Shown: positions 1 to 9,214, numbered from the stretch's first letter. The stretch is DNA of 64,000 bases from Deltaproteobacteria bacterium (GCA_016214985.1 JACRMM010000043.1:1-64000), one strand, 5' to 3'. Notes: a model not told the origin generated them from the letters alone. A program made the numbers and translations.

Positions 1-393
1 CGATAGCACTAGAAACAAAAGGCAATAGCCAAGAATAGTGACTTTACTTCGGACACAAGAAGACGCCCTCCGGATCATTCCCATGGTATTCTCGGGTGCC
101 TCCAGAGTAGGTGCTTCCGAAAGTCCGACAGGCTCCTAGCGGCCAGTATAGCGGCCGGGGCCGCAGTGGAGAAGACGCGAGCCTCGACCTCCCCCAACCG
201 CGTCAGGGCAATCGCACGGAAATGCCGGCGCAGCGTCTCTGGGGGGAACGGGCGGAGTTCTCCGGAGGTGAGGCCTGCGGCCTTGGCGGCCCGTTTCGGA
301 GCATGCGCGCCCGCTGGGACCTCATCTCGGGCCCGTGGTATAGTGTTGCGCCGCGGCCCCCGGGGCCGGTCCAGCGGAGACAGGGAGGAGGGG
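1..393. other. upstream intergenic region
   Basis: No convincing gene is seen in these bases. The first 70 bases are noticeably AT-richer than the rest of the window. The open frames that cross the region are arginine- and proline-rich and have no start with a ribosome site or recognisable domain. The last 80 bases form the probable promoter and leader of the YaiI-type gene. Confidence 0.5.
316..344 (+). promoter_or_regulatory. weak extended -10 promoter candidate
   Basis: TATAGT at 339-344 is preceded directly by TGG, an extended -10 arrangement. The -35 position 17 bases upstream (GGGACC) is a poor match. It lies 50 bases ahead of the start at 394 and is the best candidate promoter for that gene. 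Confidence 0.3.
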
Positions 394-855
394 ATGCTCG
401 ACATCTACGTGGACGCCGACGGGTGCCCCGTAAAGGACGAGGTGTACAAGGTCGCGCGCCGCTACGGGCTCCAGGTGTACGTGGTGGCCAACCGCCCCGT
501 ACGGGTCCCCTTCGAGCCGGGGATCCAGGCCGTGTCCGTAGGGGACCGCTTCGATGCCGCAGACGACTGGATCGCCGAGCGCGCCGGTCCGGACGACATC
601 GCGGTGACGGCCGACATCCCTCTGGCTGACCGCTGTCTGAAGAAGGGAGCGCGAGTCCTCGGCCCCAGGGGGCAGCCGTTCACCGAGGAGACGATCGGCT
701 CCGCCCTGGCGCTTCGCGCCCTCCTGGATCACGTGCGTCAGCTCGGCGAGGCCACCGGCGGCCCTGCGCCCATGGGAAAGCACGACCGGTCCCGTTTCCT
801 GTCGAGCCTCGATCAGACGATCCAGGAGGTTCGCCGCGGCCACGCCCTCGATTGA
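394..855 (+). CDS. YaiI/YqxD (DUF188) family protein
   Basis: This 153-residue protein matches the full length of the UPF0178/DUF188 family, which adopts a PIN-like fold and has no firmly assigned reaction. The family signature DADGCPVKDE is at residues 5-14. A second acidic patch, TADIPLADRC, near residue 73 and the GPRGQPFTEE stretch near residue 90 are also typical. The ATG at 394 follows GGGAGGAGGG, so I chose it over the longer upstream frame. It stands alone and the next gene starts 92 bases on. Function is inferred only to family level: possibly nucleic-acid or metal binding, cytoplasmic. Confidence 0.9.
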   Translation: MLDIYVDADGCPVKDEVYKVARRYGLQVYVVANRPVRVPFEPGIQAVSVGDRFDAADDWIAERAGPDDIAVTADIPLADRCLKKGARVLGPRGQPFTEETIGSALALRALLDHVRQLGEATGGPAPMGKHDRSRFLSSLDQTIQEVRRGHALD

Positions 856-947
856 CAGCGGCAGGCTCCCTGCTACCTCTTGCGTGACCCAGGTATCGCG
901 GTCGGAAAAGAGCCAGGCCTCACCACCCCCACCCAGGAAGCCCGCCC

Positions 948-1223
948 ATGTTCTCTGACACCACGACGCGCGTTCCCCGCCACACACCGCCGGCCCTGAA
1001 CGAGCGCATTCGCCGCCGCACCCTCCAGAGGGTCGCCCACTTCGCGGTTCAAACGGATCGGATCGGGGAGCGCCTCCGGGAGTTGGACCGGGAGTGGGAC
1101 ATCGAGCGGGCCCTGGAGGCCAACGCCTCGACGCTCGTCGTGATCGGCGTGACACTCGGCGCGCTCGCCCCGGTCGCTCCGGAAACCGCTGCGGAGACGG
1201 CCCTGCGACTGGCGACGTGGTAA
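948..1223 (+). CDS. small DUF2892-like protein, C-terminus apparently lost
   Basis: This 91-residue protein opens like small proteins of the YgaP/DUF2892 transmembrane type. It has NERIRRRT near residue 19 and the ELDREWDIERALEANAS stretch near residues 45-61, then the start of a hydrophobic segment. Relatives as I remember them continue with a second hydrophobic stretch and a Trp-Pro/RRLG tail. Here the frame degenerates after about residue 72 and stops inside a hairpin shared with the next, convergent gene. It may be a truncated remnant. The ribosome site is weak (AGGAAG 10 bases upstream). Role unknown. Confidence 0.5.
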   Translation: MFSDTTTRVPRHTPPALNERIRRRTLQRVAHFAVQTDRIGERLRELDREWDIERALEANASTLVVIGVTLGALAPVAPETAAETALRLATW

Positions 1224-1243
1224 GCCGGCCCCGAAGGCCGGCT
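1223..1243. terminator. bidirectional hairpin between convergent genes
   Basis: AGCCGGCC at 1223-1230 pairs perfectly with GGCCGGCT at 1236-1243 around a 5-base loop. The arms overlap the stop codon of the plus-strand gene and touch the stop of the minus-strand gene. No T-tract follows on either side, so termination is inferred from position and stem strength. Confidence 0.5.
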
Positions 1244-2247
1244 CACTCGTACTCGTCCCCGAACAGGAAGTCCAGCCGGAGGGAAACGAACGGCGCGGGG
1301 CGGAAACCGTCGTCGCGCTCCCACCGCACCTCCGGGTCCACCTCGGCATATATCCACTTCTCGTAGATCTGAACCCTGTAGCGCACGCGGCCCAGATAGC
1401 CCGTGCGCCGCCAGCGGGGGTTGGTCTCGCCGAAGATCCCCGCCTGCCACGCAAGCCCCTGGCGCTCCGTTAACTGCTGAAACAGAAAGACGCTGGTGCT
1501 CAGCTCGAAGGTGTCGTCCCGCCACAGATAGGTGGCCTCGGGAGAAACCCGGAAGAGGAGCCGGTCCGAGAACGCGAAGTCGGCCTGCACCCGACTGGTC
1601 TCCCCCACGCCCGTCGAGTCGAACCAGAAGACGGTCTCGCTGGCGCGAAAGACCCAGCCGGACAGTGGCAGGGTGTACCGAGCCCGAACTCTCGTATAGG
1701 GGTCCAGGGGGATCTTGACGTGGGCCCCGGCGCCGGCGTTGACGGTCCACTTGCCGGAGCGGAGCCACGAGAGGAGGAGCCCGGCAAAGACCTTGCGACC
1801 CGGGTCCGACGGTTCGACCGCCTTGGCAACCGCTGCGTAGGCAGCATCCTCCTCGGACGAGTCGTCGTCCCGGCTCTCCAGGGAGAACCGAAGCCGCCGC
1901 TGGGTGTGCGGCAGAACGAGGTTCAGGCGCGCCCTGGGCTGCAGGTCCACGTTTCCCCCTTTTCCGAGGGTAGCGATGCCGGTCAGCTGGCCGAAGCTGC
2001 CCGTGGGGTCCTCGTAGACCGTTTCGGCTGCGAAGTAGGAATCGAGCCTCCGGGCCACCGCCTCGATGGTGTGCGAGATCGTTTCGTGGGACTGTTGCAC
2101 CAGCACCCTGGCCGCGTTCGGAGGCTCGGCGTCCTCCCCCATGGCTGCGGGCTGGGCCGCCGTGGGTCCGGCACCGACGAGGAGCGCCGTCACGGTGCCC
2201 AGCAGACCAACCGAAATCCAAGCGTGAAAAGATCGAGGGACACGCAC
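1243..2247 (-). CDS. predicted outer-membrane beta-barrel protein
   Basis: I do not recognise a named family. The 334-residue product starts with basic residues, then a hydrophobic segment (about residues 10-30) ending near TAAQPAA, a likely signal peptide. From about residue 90 to the end it shows alternating polar/hydrophobic strands rich in Arg, Tyr, Phe and Trp (for example RYRVQIYEKWIYAEVDPEV). It ends in SLRLDFLFGDEYE, resembling the strand pattern of surface barrels. The GTG at 2247 follows GGGAGGG; a GTG 18 bases upstream is the alternative. It sits alone between a convergent gene and a long intergenic stretch. Barrel location is inference. Confidence 0.6.
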   Translation of the reverse strand: MRVPRSFHAWISVGLLGTVTALLVGAGPTAAQPAAMGEDAEPPNAARVLVQQSHETISHTIEAVARRLDSYFAAETVYEDPTGSFGQLTGIATLGKGGNVDLQPRARLNLVLPHTQRRLRFSLESRDDDSSEEDAAYAAVAKAVEPSDPGRKVFAGLLLSWLRSGKWTVNAGAGAHVKIPLDPYTRVRARYTLPLSGWVFRASETVFWFDSTGVGETSRVQADFAFSDRLLFRVSPEATYLWRDDTFELSTSVFLFQQLTERQGLAWQAGIFGETNPRWRRTGYLGRVRYRVQIYEKWIYAEVDPEVRWERDDGFRPAPFVSLRLDFLFGDEYE

Positions 2248-2927
2248 GCTACCCTCCCGAACCACCGCTCCAGGCGCAGGAGATCCGAGATCTCAGGACC
2301 AGGGAGCTCCTCCGGCGTCTCTGTCGCCACCCGCGCCTCTCCGACTCTCGGCTGCGTGCCGCTGGTGCTTCGAGCGCACCCTCGTCGGCACCCCTCGAGG
2401 ACGCTTCCGTCGCCGCCCGGCGTTCCGGTGTGCCGCACCCCGCAAAGCGTTCCTGCGATACCTTATCATCTGGCGCTCCCCGCCGGGACGACTATCTTGC
2501 GCCGGATGGGGATGAGTGGGGGGGAACGGGCAGACCGGTGGCGCCGAAGTCTGTTGGCTGTCAGATTGGGCGGGGAGGAGTCTCGTGGGGATTTTCAAAA
2601 TGAGTTGACCCGTTCGGCGTGATTCTCAGATCATCCGGGAGGGGTCCGGACGACATCGCTTCCGGGTGGCAAGAACGGAGCGGGCGGAGAGTTTCGCAAG
2701 AATTCTCCGCCCTTTTCCGTTGGGCTTCCGGCCCACGGACAGGGTGGACACATCGAAGTTCTCCAGGGTCTTCTCGCCGCGGAAGTTGGCGCGGCGGAGC
2801 CGCATGGCGAACTTTTTTGAGGTCCCGGCGGGGCGGGGCTCTTTGTATTGCCGACCCCGCGACCATCTGCCGACTCATCGCCGGCACCTCCGCCCCCCTT
2901 TCACTCTCGTCACGTTTCGAGGGCCCG
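2248..2927. other. long intergenic stretch, possible decayed gene
   Basis: About 680 bases lie without a convincing intact gene. The six frames give only short arginine-rich ORFs. On the minus strand around 2745-2825 one frame reads KKFAMRLRRANF then EKTLENFDVS. This vaguely recalls the end of an IstB-type (IS21 helper) ATPase, but the match is short and no terminal repeats were found. The part nearest 2280-2450 would hold the promoter of the minus-strand gene that starts at 2247. Confidence 0.4.
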
Positions 2928-3992
2928 TCAGCGTGCGGTCACCGACCGTGACCTCGACTTCAAAGCGGAGAACCCAATGAGTCTCTGCCGGTCCTCGTCC
3001 CACAGCTTCAGCCGAGGCGACGCCAGGCTCGCACGCAGCGTGAGCGGCTCCTTGGCCCGCAGTTCAGGAATCGCGTCGTAGCAGCGTTTCAGGTTGTAAT
3101 TCGGGATCCGTGATCCAAGGTGGTGAAGGAAGTGGATGCCGATACCGCCCGAGAACCAGCGCAATACGGCCGGCAGCCGGTAGAACGAACTGCCGTCCAC
3201 GGCCGCGCGCAGAGGATCCCAGGCTTCCTTCCGCGCCCAGTACACCCCCTCGAACTGGTGTTGAACGTAGAAGAGCCAGATTCCTCCCGCGCCCCCCAGC
3301 CACAGGATTGGCAGCTGAACCAGGAGATAGGTCTTCCACCCGATCGCCCAGGCGGCGGACGAGATGACTCCAGCCACGAGAAGGTTGGTGACGTGCACGC
3401 TCCTTCGCGCCTTCTTGCTGACGGCCCGGCTCGGCCAGCGCTGGCGGATCAGGAAGTAGAAGAGCGGCCCCACGCCGAAGAGCACGAAAGGGTTCCGGTA
3501 GAGACGGTACTGGACCCGCTTGAGCCAGGGCGACACCACGTACTCGCTCACGGTCAGGGTAGTGATGTCGCCGACACCTCTCGCGTCCAGGTTCGCATAC
3601 GTCGCGTGGTGCCGCAGATGGATGAACCGCCAGTCCTCGAGCGGTGTGAAGACCAACGTCCCGCAGACGTAGCCGAGGACGGTATTGGCCGTCGCGGAGG
3701 AAAGAAACGAGCTGTGGACGCAGTCGTGGAACAGGATGAAGATCCGCACGAGGAGGCCCGCGGCCGTAACGGCCAGCAGCAGGGTCAACACATAGGGGTA
3801 CCCGAGCTGAACGGACCGGATCATCAGGTACCAGAGGAGCAGGCAGGGGGCCAAGGTATCGGCGAGCTGCCAGACGGCCTTTCCCGTATCGCGAACTTCG
3901 AAGCTCTTGACGCTCCGGTACCAGTCGGGCCAATGATACGGGGGAGATCCCAGCGGGATTCGGGCGGGCTTCTCGCCTGCAGGCTCGGCCAC
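2928..3992 (-). CDS. membrane fatty acid desaturase
   Basis: This 354-residue integral-membrane protein carries the three histidine boxes of the di-iron fatty acid desaturase family: HDCVH at 89-93, HLRHH at 125-129 and HFLHH at 287-291. Two hydrophobic stretches (about 45-85 and 170-240) separate them. It should introduce a double bond into membrane acyl chains using O2 and an electron donor, which is notable in a genome that otherwise looks anaerobic. The GTG start follows AAGGAGG with 8-base spacing. It is divergently transcribed from the cardiolipin synthase gene; both act on membrane lipids. The donor and double-bond position cannot be told from sequence. Confidence 0.9.
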   Translation of the reverse strand: MAEPAGEKPARIPLGSPPYHWPDWYRSVKSFEVRDTGKAVWQLADTLAPCLLLWYLMIRSVQLGYPYVLTLLLAVTAAGLLVRIFILFHDCVHSSFLSSATANTVLGYVCGTLVFTPLEDWRFIHLRHHATYANLDARGVGDITTLTVSEYVVSPWLKRVQYRLYRNPFVLFGVGPLFYFLIRQRWPSRAVSKKARRSVHVTNLLVAGVISSAAWAIGWKTYLLVQLPILWLGGAGGIWLFYVQHQFEGVYWARKEAWDPLRAAVDGSSFYRLPAVLRWFSGGIGIHFLHHLGSRIPNYNLKRCYDAIPELRAKEPLTLRASLASPRLKLWDEDRQRLIGFSALKSRSRSVTAR

Positions 3993-4114
3993 GTTGCGTC
4001 CTCCTTCCGGATCCTGTCTGATCTCGACCCGGTCTGAATTCGCGTCCCTACGCTCGAGAAGGCTCGGTTTCCGAGAAGTCTACCCCGGTCGATTCTTGTA
4101 GGAAGGGGCCGACC

Positions 4115-5581
4115 GTGCCAGGAGTGATGGAATTGGATCCGATCCTTGCCCTCTGGCCCTACCCGGCCGCGATGCTCTACGTCGTCGTTTCCGTCGCGGC
4201 ATCCGGGCACGTCGTCCTGCACAAGCGTGACACGCGCGCCGCCATCGGGTGGGTGGGAGCGATCTGGCTGGCCCCGATCCTCGGCACCCTTCTCTACATC
4301 TGGCTCGGGATCAACCGCATCGAGAGGCGCGCCCGGGCGTTGCGAACGAATCGCCCTCTTCCGGGGCCGTCCATCGCGCTTTCCGAGTGTTCAGCGGTAG
4401 CGCTCGGTCAGGCCCTCGCCTCGGACGGGGCACACTTGAAGTCCCTCGTCCGGCTGGTGCGCGACGTGACCCGCCTGCCCTTGATTGCGGGCAATTGCGT
4501 CGCGCCGCTCGTGGACGGCGACGACGCCTACCCGGCGATGATCCAGGCGATCGACGAAGCGTCGCGCTCCGTGACCTTGATCACGTACATCTTTCGAAAC
4601 GACCGGGCGGGCCGAGGGTTTCTGGAGGCGCTGGGACGTGCCGTGGCGCGTGGCGTCGGAGTGCGGGTGCTCATTGACGACGTGGGAGGACGCTACGGCT
4701 GGCCGCCGATGGCGCACCTGCTCCGACGAGCGGGAATCCCCGTCGCCACGTTTCTCTCCACCCTGATCCCCTGGCGGTTTCAATACTCGAACCTGCGGAC
4801 CCACCGCAAGATCCTGGTGGTGGACGGGACGATCGGCTTCACCGGGGGAATGAACATCGGAGAGGGGAACTGCCGCGGGCGTGAGCCCCTCCCTCTGATC
4901 CAGGACCTTCACTTTCGCGTCACCGGGCCTGTTGTGGCGCAACTCCAAGAGGCCTTTGCCGACGACTGGGCCTTCTGCACCGGCGAACTCCTCCGGGGTG
5001 AGCCCTGGTTCACAACCCTGGAACCGGCGGGCCCGGTGCTGGCCCGCGGCATCCCCGACGGGCCGGACGAAGATTTCGAGAAGCTGCGCCTCACGCTCCT
5101 GGGCGCGATCGCCTGCGCACGATCCTCCATCCACATCGTGACGCCCTATTTCCTGCCCGACGCCTCGTTGATCACGGCCCTGAACGTGGCGTCCCTGCGG
5201 GGCGTCGAGGTCGACATCCTTCTGCCTGAAGAGAGCGATCTGGCCCTCGTGCGGTGGGCTTCGACGGCCCACCTGCCGCAGGTGCTCGGGCGCGGGTGCC
5301 GCGTGTGGCTCTCGCCGCCGCCCTTCGATCACACGAAGCTGATGCTCGCAGATGGCCTCTGGGCGCTGCTCGGCTCGGCAAACTGGGACCCGCGGAGCCT
5401 GCGCCTCAACTTCGAGTTCAACGTGGAGTGTTACGATCGGGAACTGGCGGCCTCGCTCACCGATCGGGTGCGAGCCAAGATGGAGCAGGCGCGGCCACTC
5501 CGCCTGTCGGACCTAGACGGGCGCAGCCTGGCCATCCGGCTTCGAGATGGGGTCGCACGCCTGTTCTCTCCCTACCTTTGA
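4115..5581 (+). CDS. cls: cardiolipin synthase-like phospholipase D protein
   Basis: This 488-residue protein has the classic Cls plan: two N-terminal membrane helices (about 18-36 and 46-65), then two phospholipase D domains. The HKD motifs are HRKILVVDGTIGFTGG starting at residue 230 and HTKLMLADG starting at residue 406, the latter followed by GSANWD. It would join phosphatidylglycerol (or phosphatidylethanolamine) molecules into cardiolipin at the inner membrane. The GTG start follows GGAAGGGG; an in-frame ATG 12 bases later also has AGGAG. It is divergent from the desaturase gene. Confidence 0.9.
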   Translation: MPGVMELDPILALWPYPAAMLYVVVSVAASGHVVLHKRDTRAAIGWVGAIWLAPILGTLLYIWLGINRIERRARALRTNRPLPGPSIALSECSAVALGQALASDGAHLKSLVRLVRDVTRLPLIAGNCVAPLVDGDDAYPAMIQAIDEASRSVTLITYIFRNDRAGRGFLEALGRAVARGVGVRVLIDDVGGRYGWPPMAHLLRRAGIPVATFLSTLIPWRFQYSNLRTHRKILVVDGTIGFTGGMNIGEGNCRGREPLPLIQDLHFRVTGPVVAQLQEAFADDWAFCTGELLRGEPWFTTLEPAGPVLARGIPDGPDEDFEKLRLTLLGAIACARSSIHIVTPYFLPDASLITALNVASLRGVEVDILLPEESDLALVRWASTAHLPQVLGRGCRVWLSPPPFDHTKLMLADGLWALLGSANWDPRSLRLNFEFNVECYDRELAASLTDRVRAKMEQARPLRLSDLDGRSLAIRLRDGVARLFSPYL

Positions 5582-5638
5582 GGCACAACGGAGAGCGTCC
5601 CACGATGACTCTTCCTTGGCGACAAATCGTTTCCCAAT

Positions 5639-6412
5639 CTACTTGGATTCACCGATGGTCATCTCATTCTTTACAGTCTTCACTCCTTTGATGTCCGCCA
5701 CGAGTTTCGTGACCAGCTCCTTTTCGGCAGCGTTGCTCGCCTTGCCATGCAAGGTGACCACGCCATCGTTCGTGTCGACTCTGGTGCTAAGAACACTGGT
5801 CGACTGATGGATCAGCAGCGCCATCCGAATCTGGGCGGTGATGGAGGCGTCATCGATCTTGCCACGCATGGTCGCTTCGTAGACATTCTTCCGCGTCCCA
5901 GAAACGGTCATTTCATTCTTTACCGCCTTGGCCCCTTCGACGGCTTTCGCGTATTCGGTCGCAAGGTCCTTTTGTGCCTGGCTGCCGGCATCGCCTCGAA
6001 GGATTACGATGCCATCCTTGACGAAGACCTCAATCTGACTCGCGTCGACGTTCCGGCGGAACAAGAGCGCGGCCTTCACCTTCCCGCTGATCTGCGCATC
6101 CGAGTCTTCGGATGGGCCTCCACTTCTGAGCTCCAGCCTGTTGTCCACGCTCTTGACCCCTGGGAGGCTCGCTACGGTCTCCTGAGCCAGCGACTTGTGG
6201 AGTTCTTCTGCAACAGTTCCAGCCAACACCACGACGCCGCCCATTGATTCGATTCTAATATCATCGCCTTTCAGATAGGTCTGGAACACGTATGAGCTCT
6301 TGGCGGACGCTTCAATCCGGCCATCCATCTCCGAGGAGGCGCCAAGAGCTCCGCTCGTCAACAGCAACACGACTGCGGCCGCGGTCCATGACACGCGATA
6401 TCTTGCCTTCAT
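5639..6412 (-). CDS. periplasmic protein with three BON domains
   Basis: This 257-residue protein has an N-terminal signal peptide (hydrophobic 9-25, cut near GALGASS) and three BON repeats at about 30-97, 103-170 and 183-255. Each ends in the hallmark G(V/A)K(S/T/A)V(D/K)N, seen as PGVKSVDN, EGAKAVKN and KGVKTVKN. OsmY-type BON proteins bind phospholipid membranes and help under osmotic or envelope stress. Base composition is low for this window: the first 60 bases of the feature after the stop, 5641-5700, are 27/60 GC by my count. This suggests transfer or different selection. It is followed on the same strand by no close gene. Confidence 0.85.
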   Translation of the reverse strand: MKARYRVSWTAAAVVLLLTSGALGASSEMDGRIEASAKSSYVFQTYLKGDDIRIESMGGVVVLAGTVAEELHKSLAQETVASLPGVKSVDNRLELRSGGPSEDSDAQISGKVKAALLFRRNVDASQIEVFVKDGIVILRGDAGSQAQKDLATEYAKAVEGAKAVKNEMTVSGTRKNVYEATMRGKIDDASITAQIRMALLIHQSTSVLSTRVDTNDGVVTLHGKASNAAEKELVTKLVADIKGVKTVKNEMTIGESK

Positions 6413-6782
6413 GATGCTCTCTTCCCTTCTGTTGCCGTGTATCGCTGCCGCAGTGTCGGGGCGCTCGCATCAGCGTCAACGCCCCTGCTCCCGCAGGAGC
6501 GGCGTCAGTCACCGCTCCATGCCCCACACGGTCACTCGCTCCTCGGGCGCGGCCTCGCACCGCGCCCGATCGTCTTCCACCACGGCCTGCACGTCGGATC
6601 CGGGGAACCGGGCGCGCCTGTCCTCAATCCAGGCTGGGGTATCTCAACCAGCCCGTCTGCGGCCTGGATCTCGAGAATCACGTTCCCCGACTTGCGGCCG
6701 CGGTCTTTCCTGCGCACGCCCATCTCCTTCGGTCAGTCGGTGGAACCGCCCGCTGGGGCTCGGTTCGCCGGCCGAATCCCCT
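6413..6782. other. intergenic stretch, one doubtful small ORF
   Basis: This 370-base gap separates two minus-strand genes and should hold the promoter of the BON-domain gene. A minus-strand frame from about 6717 to 6532 has an AAGGAG six bases ahead of a GTG and begins RRKDRGRKSGNVILEIQA. It then dissolves into proline/arginine-rich sequence, so I do not call it. Nothing else is recognisable. Confidence 0.4.
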
Positions 6783-7670
6783 TTAGTCCTCCTTCGGCCC
6801 GGGGACCAGGAGAACCGGGAGGGACGAGAGCTCGGCCACGCGGTGGGAGACGCTGCCGATGAGGAGCTCGGCGAAGGCCTCTCGCCCCTTGGTCCCCAGG
6901 ACGATTCCGGTGCAGGCCTCGTCGTCCGCGGCGCCGAGGATCTCCCGGGCGACGTTCCCGGCGCGCACGAGGCAGTGAGTCTCCACGCCGGCCTTCCTCA
7001 GCCGCGAGCAGGATTCGTCGAGCCTCACCCGGTCGGCCGCCTCCTCGGCCTCGATCTCCTCGGGCGAGTGGTGGCGAAACACCTTCTCCGAGATGACGTG
7101 GACCGTGGTCACGCGCGCCACCGCCCCGGCCAGGCCCTCGAGGAACTCCAGCGCGCTCTTCGAATCCGCCGAGAAGTCGGTGGCGTAGAGAAGGTGCTCG
7201 TAGAGGTTTGCCTGGGCCGAAGGCACCTCTTCGCTGGGGCAGCGCGCCACGAGGACGGGCACCCGGCTTCGGCGCGCAATCTCGAGCGTCGTGGCGCCGA
7301 TGTGGGCCGCGCCCTCGTGCAATCGGCACTGCCGCCCCGCGACGATCAGGTCCACGGACTCGCGCTCAGCCACCTCCAGGATCTGCGACGCCGGGCGCCC
7401 CACCTCGACGAACGCCCGTGCCGCCAAACCCTCGGCCTCCACCGTCTTGATCCAGTCTTCGAAGCGAAGCCGCGCCTCCTCGTGAAGCTGCTCGGCCAGA
7501 CCCTTGTCAAATCCGCCGTAGGGGATGAAGCCGACCTCGTCTCGATCGACGACGAAGAGAAAGAGGATCTCCTCCAACCCTGCCTTGCGCAGAGGGTAGA
7601 GGTCCTCCACGGCCCGCAGGGAGAGCTCCTCGAACTTCGACGGGAACAGGACCTTTCGTACGCTTGACAT
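6783..7670 (-). CDS. tandem-domain universal stress protein
   Basis: This 295-residue protein contains two Usp (UspA-like) domains, about 1-145 and 150-293. The C-terminal half keeps the ATP-binding pattern G-x2-G-x9-G-S as GTKGREAFAELLIGS. The N-terminal half keeps only part of it. Such proteins are cytoplasmic stress or metabolic sensors. The start ATG follows GAGGTGTCCC. It lies 21 bases after the antiporter-type gene on the same strand, so the two are probably co-transcribed, a pairing often seen between Usp proteins and ion transporters. Confidence 0.9.
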   Translation of the reverse strand: MSSVRKVLFPSKFEELSLRAVEDLYPLRKAGLEEILFLFVVDRDEVGFIPYGGFDKGLAEQLHEEARLRFEDWIKTVEAEGLAARAFVEVGRPASQILEVAERESVDLIVAGRQCRLHEGAAHIGATTLEIARRSRVPVLVARCPSEEVPSAQANLYEHLLYATDFSADSKSALEFLEGLAGAVARVTTVHVISEKVFRHHSPEEIEAEEAADRVRLDESCSRLRKAGVETHCLVRAGNVAREILGAADDEACTGIVLGTKGREAFAELLIGSVSHRVAELSSLPVLLVPGPKED

Positions 7671-7691
7671 GGGACACCTCGCTCCGGCCGG

Positions 7692-9131
7692 TTATCGGAA
7701 GAAGATCCAGGTGACGACCAAGAAACACGGAACCAGGAAGAGCAGGGAGTACTTGAAGATGTAGCCGAAGAAGCTCGGCATCTCTACTCCCGCCTCCTCT
7801 GCGATGGACCGCACCATGAAGTTCGGCGCGTTCCCGATGTAGGTATTGGCCCCCATGAACACCGCGCCGGCCGAGATCGCCTCGAGATAGATGCCGTGGT
7901 CGCGGATGAGCGCGGCGATCGCCTCCCTCTCCGGCATGCCCGGACTGAAGTTGCCCAGGGCCGTGTTGAGGAACACCAGGTAAGTAGGCGCATTGTCGAG
8001 GAAGCTCGACAGGATCCCGGTCGCCCAGAAGTAGTGGGACGGCTGCTTCACGGCCTCGACGATGAACGCCATGGCGCCCTGGGAGCCCGCCTTGAGGATC
8101 AGGATGACCGGGATCATGGTCACGAAGATCCCGGCGAAGAGAATCGCGACTTCCTGGATCGGAGCCCAGGAGAAGTCGTTTCGCTCTCGAACCTCCCGGT
8201 GGGTGGTGGCGAGCGACGCCAGACCAAGAGCGATCAGCAGTCCGTCGCGCAGGAGGTCGGCCACGGAGCGGTGCGCCCCGAAGAGGTTCACGTGCCCGAG
8301 GTCGAGCAGCCCGCTGGCCAGCACCGCCAGAACGACGGCGAGCAGGAACGCCAGATTGTGCCCGCCCTCGATCTTCAGCCGCGCCCCCCCGGCCTCCGGG
8401 GCTCGGCCCGGCTCCCGCCGGAACTGGACGGTGTCGAGGACGAAGAAGATTCCCAGCACGAGCGCACCGACGAGCGCCATGGGGCTGAAGATCTGCAGCG
8501 TCCAGAAGAACGGAACCCCGTGGAGGAAGCCCAGGAAGAGCGGCGGATCTCCCAAGGGGGTTAGCGAGCCCCCGATGTTGCAGACGAGGAAGATAAAGAA
8601 CACGACCTGGTAGGCTCGCCGGGTGCGCCAGGCGTTGGCCCGCAGAAACGGCCGGATCAGCAGCATCGCCGCCCCGGTGGTGCCGACCAGGGACGCCACA
8701 AAGGTTCCCACCAGCAGGAGCGCCGCGTTCACGGTCGGGCTGCCCGAGAGGCTCCCGGTGACGAGGATCCCGCCCGCGATGGTGTAGAGCGACCACAGGA
8801 GGATCAGGAACGGGACGTAGTCGGCGACGTAGACGTGGTAGATCTCGAACACCGCCTCCCCCCGGTAGGCAACGACGAACGGAGCCGCCAGCACGAGCCC
8901 CCAGAACGCCGTGACCTTGCCGAAGTGGTGGTGCCAGAACTGCGGCGCCAGCAAGGGGAAGAGCGCGATCGAGAGGAGCATGCCCGCGAAGGGCAGACCC
9001 GAGTAGAGAGGCAGGACAGCGCCCAAACCCTCCCCTTCCGCAGCCGCCCCGGAGGCCTGAGCCACGCAGGCCGTCCCGAGAACCGCAAGTACGAGAGCCA
9101 ACCAACGAAATCGCCAGCGCCTGGGGTCCAT
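7692..9131 (-). CDS. NhaD/ArsB-type sodium:proton antiporter
   Basis: The 479-residue protein has an N-terminal signal-like segment and about a dozen hydrophobic helices. It belongs to the ArsB/NhaD ion transporter superfamily. Conserved pieces visible are the SLVGTTGAAMLLIRPFL, CNIGGSLTPLGDPPLFLGFL and FLDNAPTYLVFLN regions, the last two containing the usual re-entrant Asp/Asn-Pro segments. Likely role is Na+/H+ exchange across the inner membrane. I set the start at the ATG directly after GGAGGAGGAAGG; a longer frame begins 69 bases upstream. It lies 83 bases downstream of ftsY and leads into the universal stress gene. Confidence 0.85.
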   Translation of the reverse strand: MDPRRWRFRWLALVLAVLGTACVAQASGAAAEGEGLGAVLPLYSGLPFAGMLLSIALFPLLAPQFWHHHFGKVTAFWGLVLAAPFVVAYRGEAVFEIYHVYVADYVPFLILLWSLYTIAGGILVTGSLSGSPTVNAALLLVGTFVASLVGTTGAAMLLIRPFLRANAWRTRRAYQVVFFIFLVCNIGGSLTPLGDPPLFLGFLHGVPFFWTLQIFSPMALVGALVLGIFFVLDTVQFRREPGRAPEAGGARLKIEGGHNLAFLLAVVLAVLASGLLDLGHVNLFGAHRSVADLLRDGLLIALGLASLATTHREVRERNDFSWAPIQEVAILFAGIFVTMIPVILILKAGSQGAMAFIVEAVKQPSHYFWATGILSSFLDNAPTYLVFLNTALGNFSPGMPEREAIAALIRDHGIYLEAISAGAVFMGANTYIGNAPNFMVRSIAEEAGVEMPSFFGYIFKYSLLFLVPCFLVVTWIFFR

Positions 9132-9214
9132 CCTTCCTCCTCCGATATGGGAAATGGGTTGCCAGCCCGCCCGGCCCCGTAGGGGAGCGGCGTCGGGCAC
9201 GCGACATCCAGAGG

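Noticed and set aside
75..404. Minus-strand ORF of 109 codons at the window start
   Set aside because: It covers the promoter and start of the YaiI gene, is rich in Arg, Pro and Ala, and has no ribosome site or familiar motif.
2690..2840. Possible IS21 istB remnant on the minus strand
   Set aside because: Only about 25 residues (MRLRRANF, EKTLENFDVS) look right. No terminal repeats, target duplication or istA trace was seen.
6532..6717. Minus-strand small ORF with AAGGAG before a GTG
   Set aside because: The second half becomes Pro/Arg-rich and no homologue is recalled; too weak to call.
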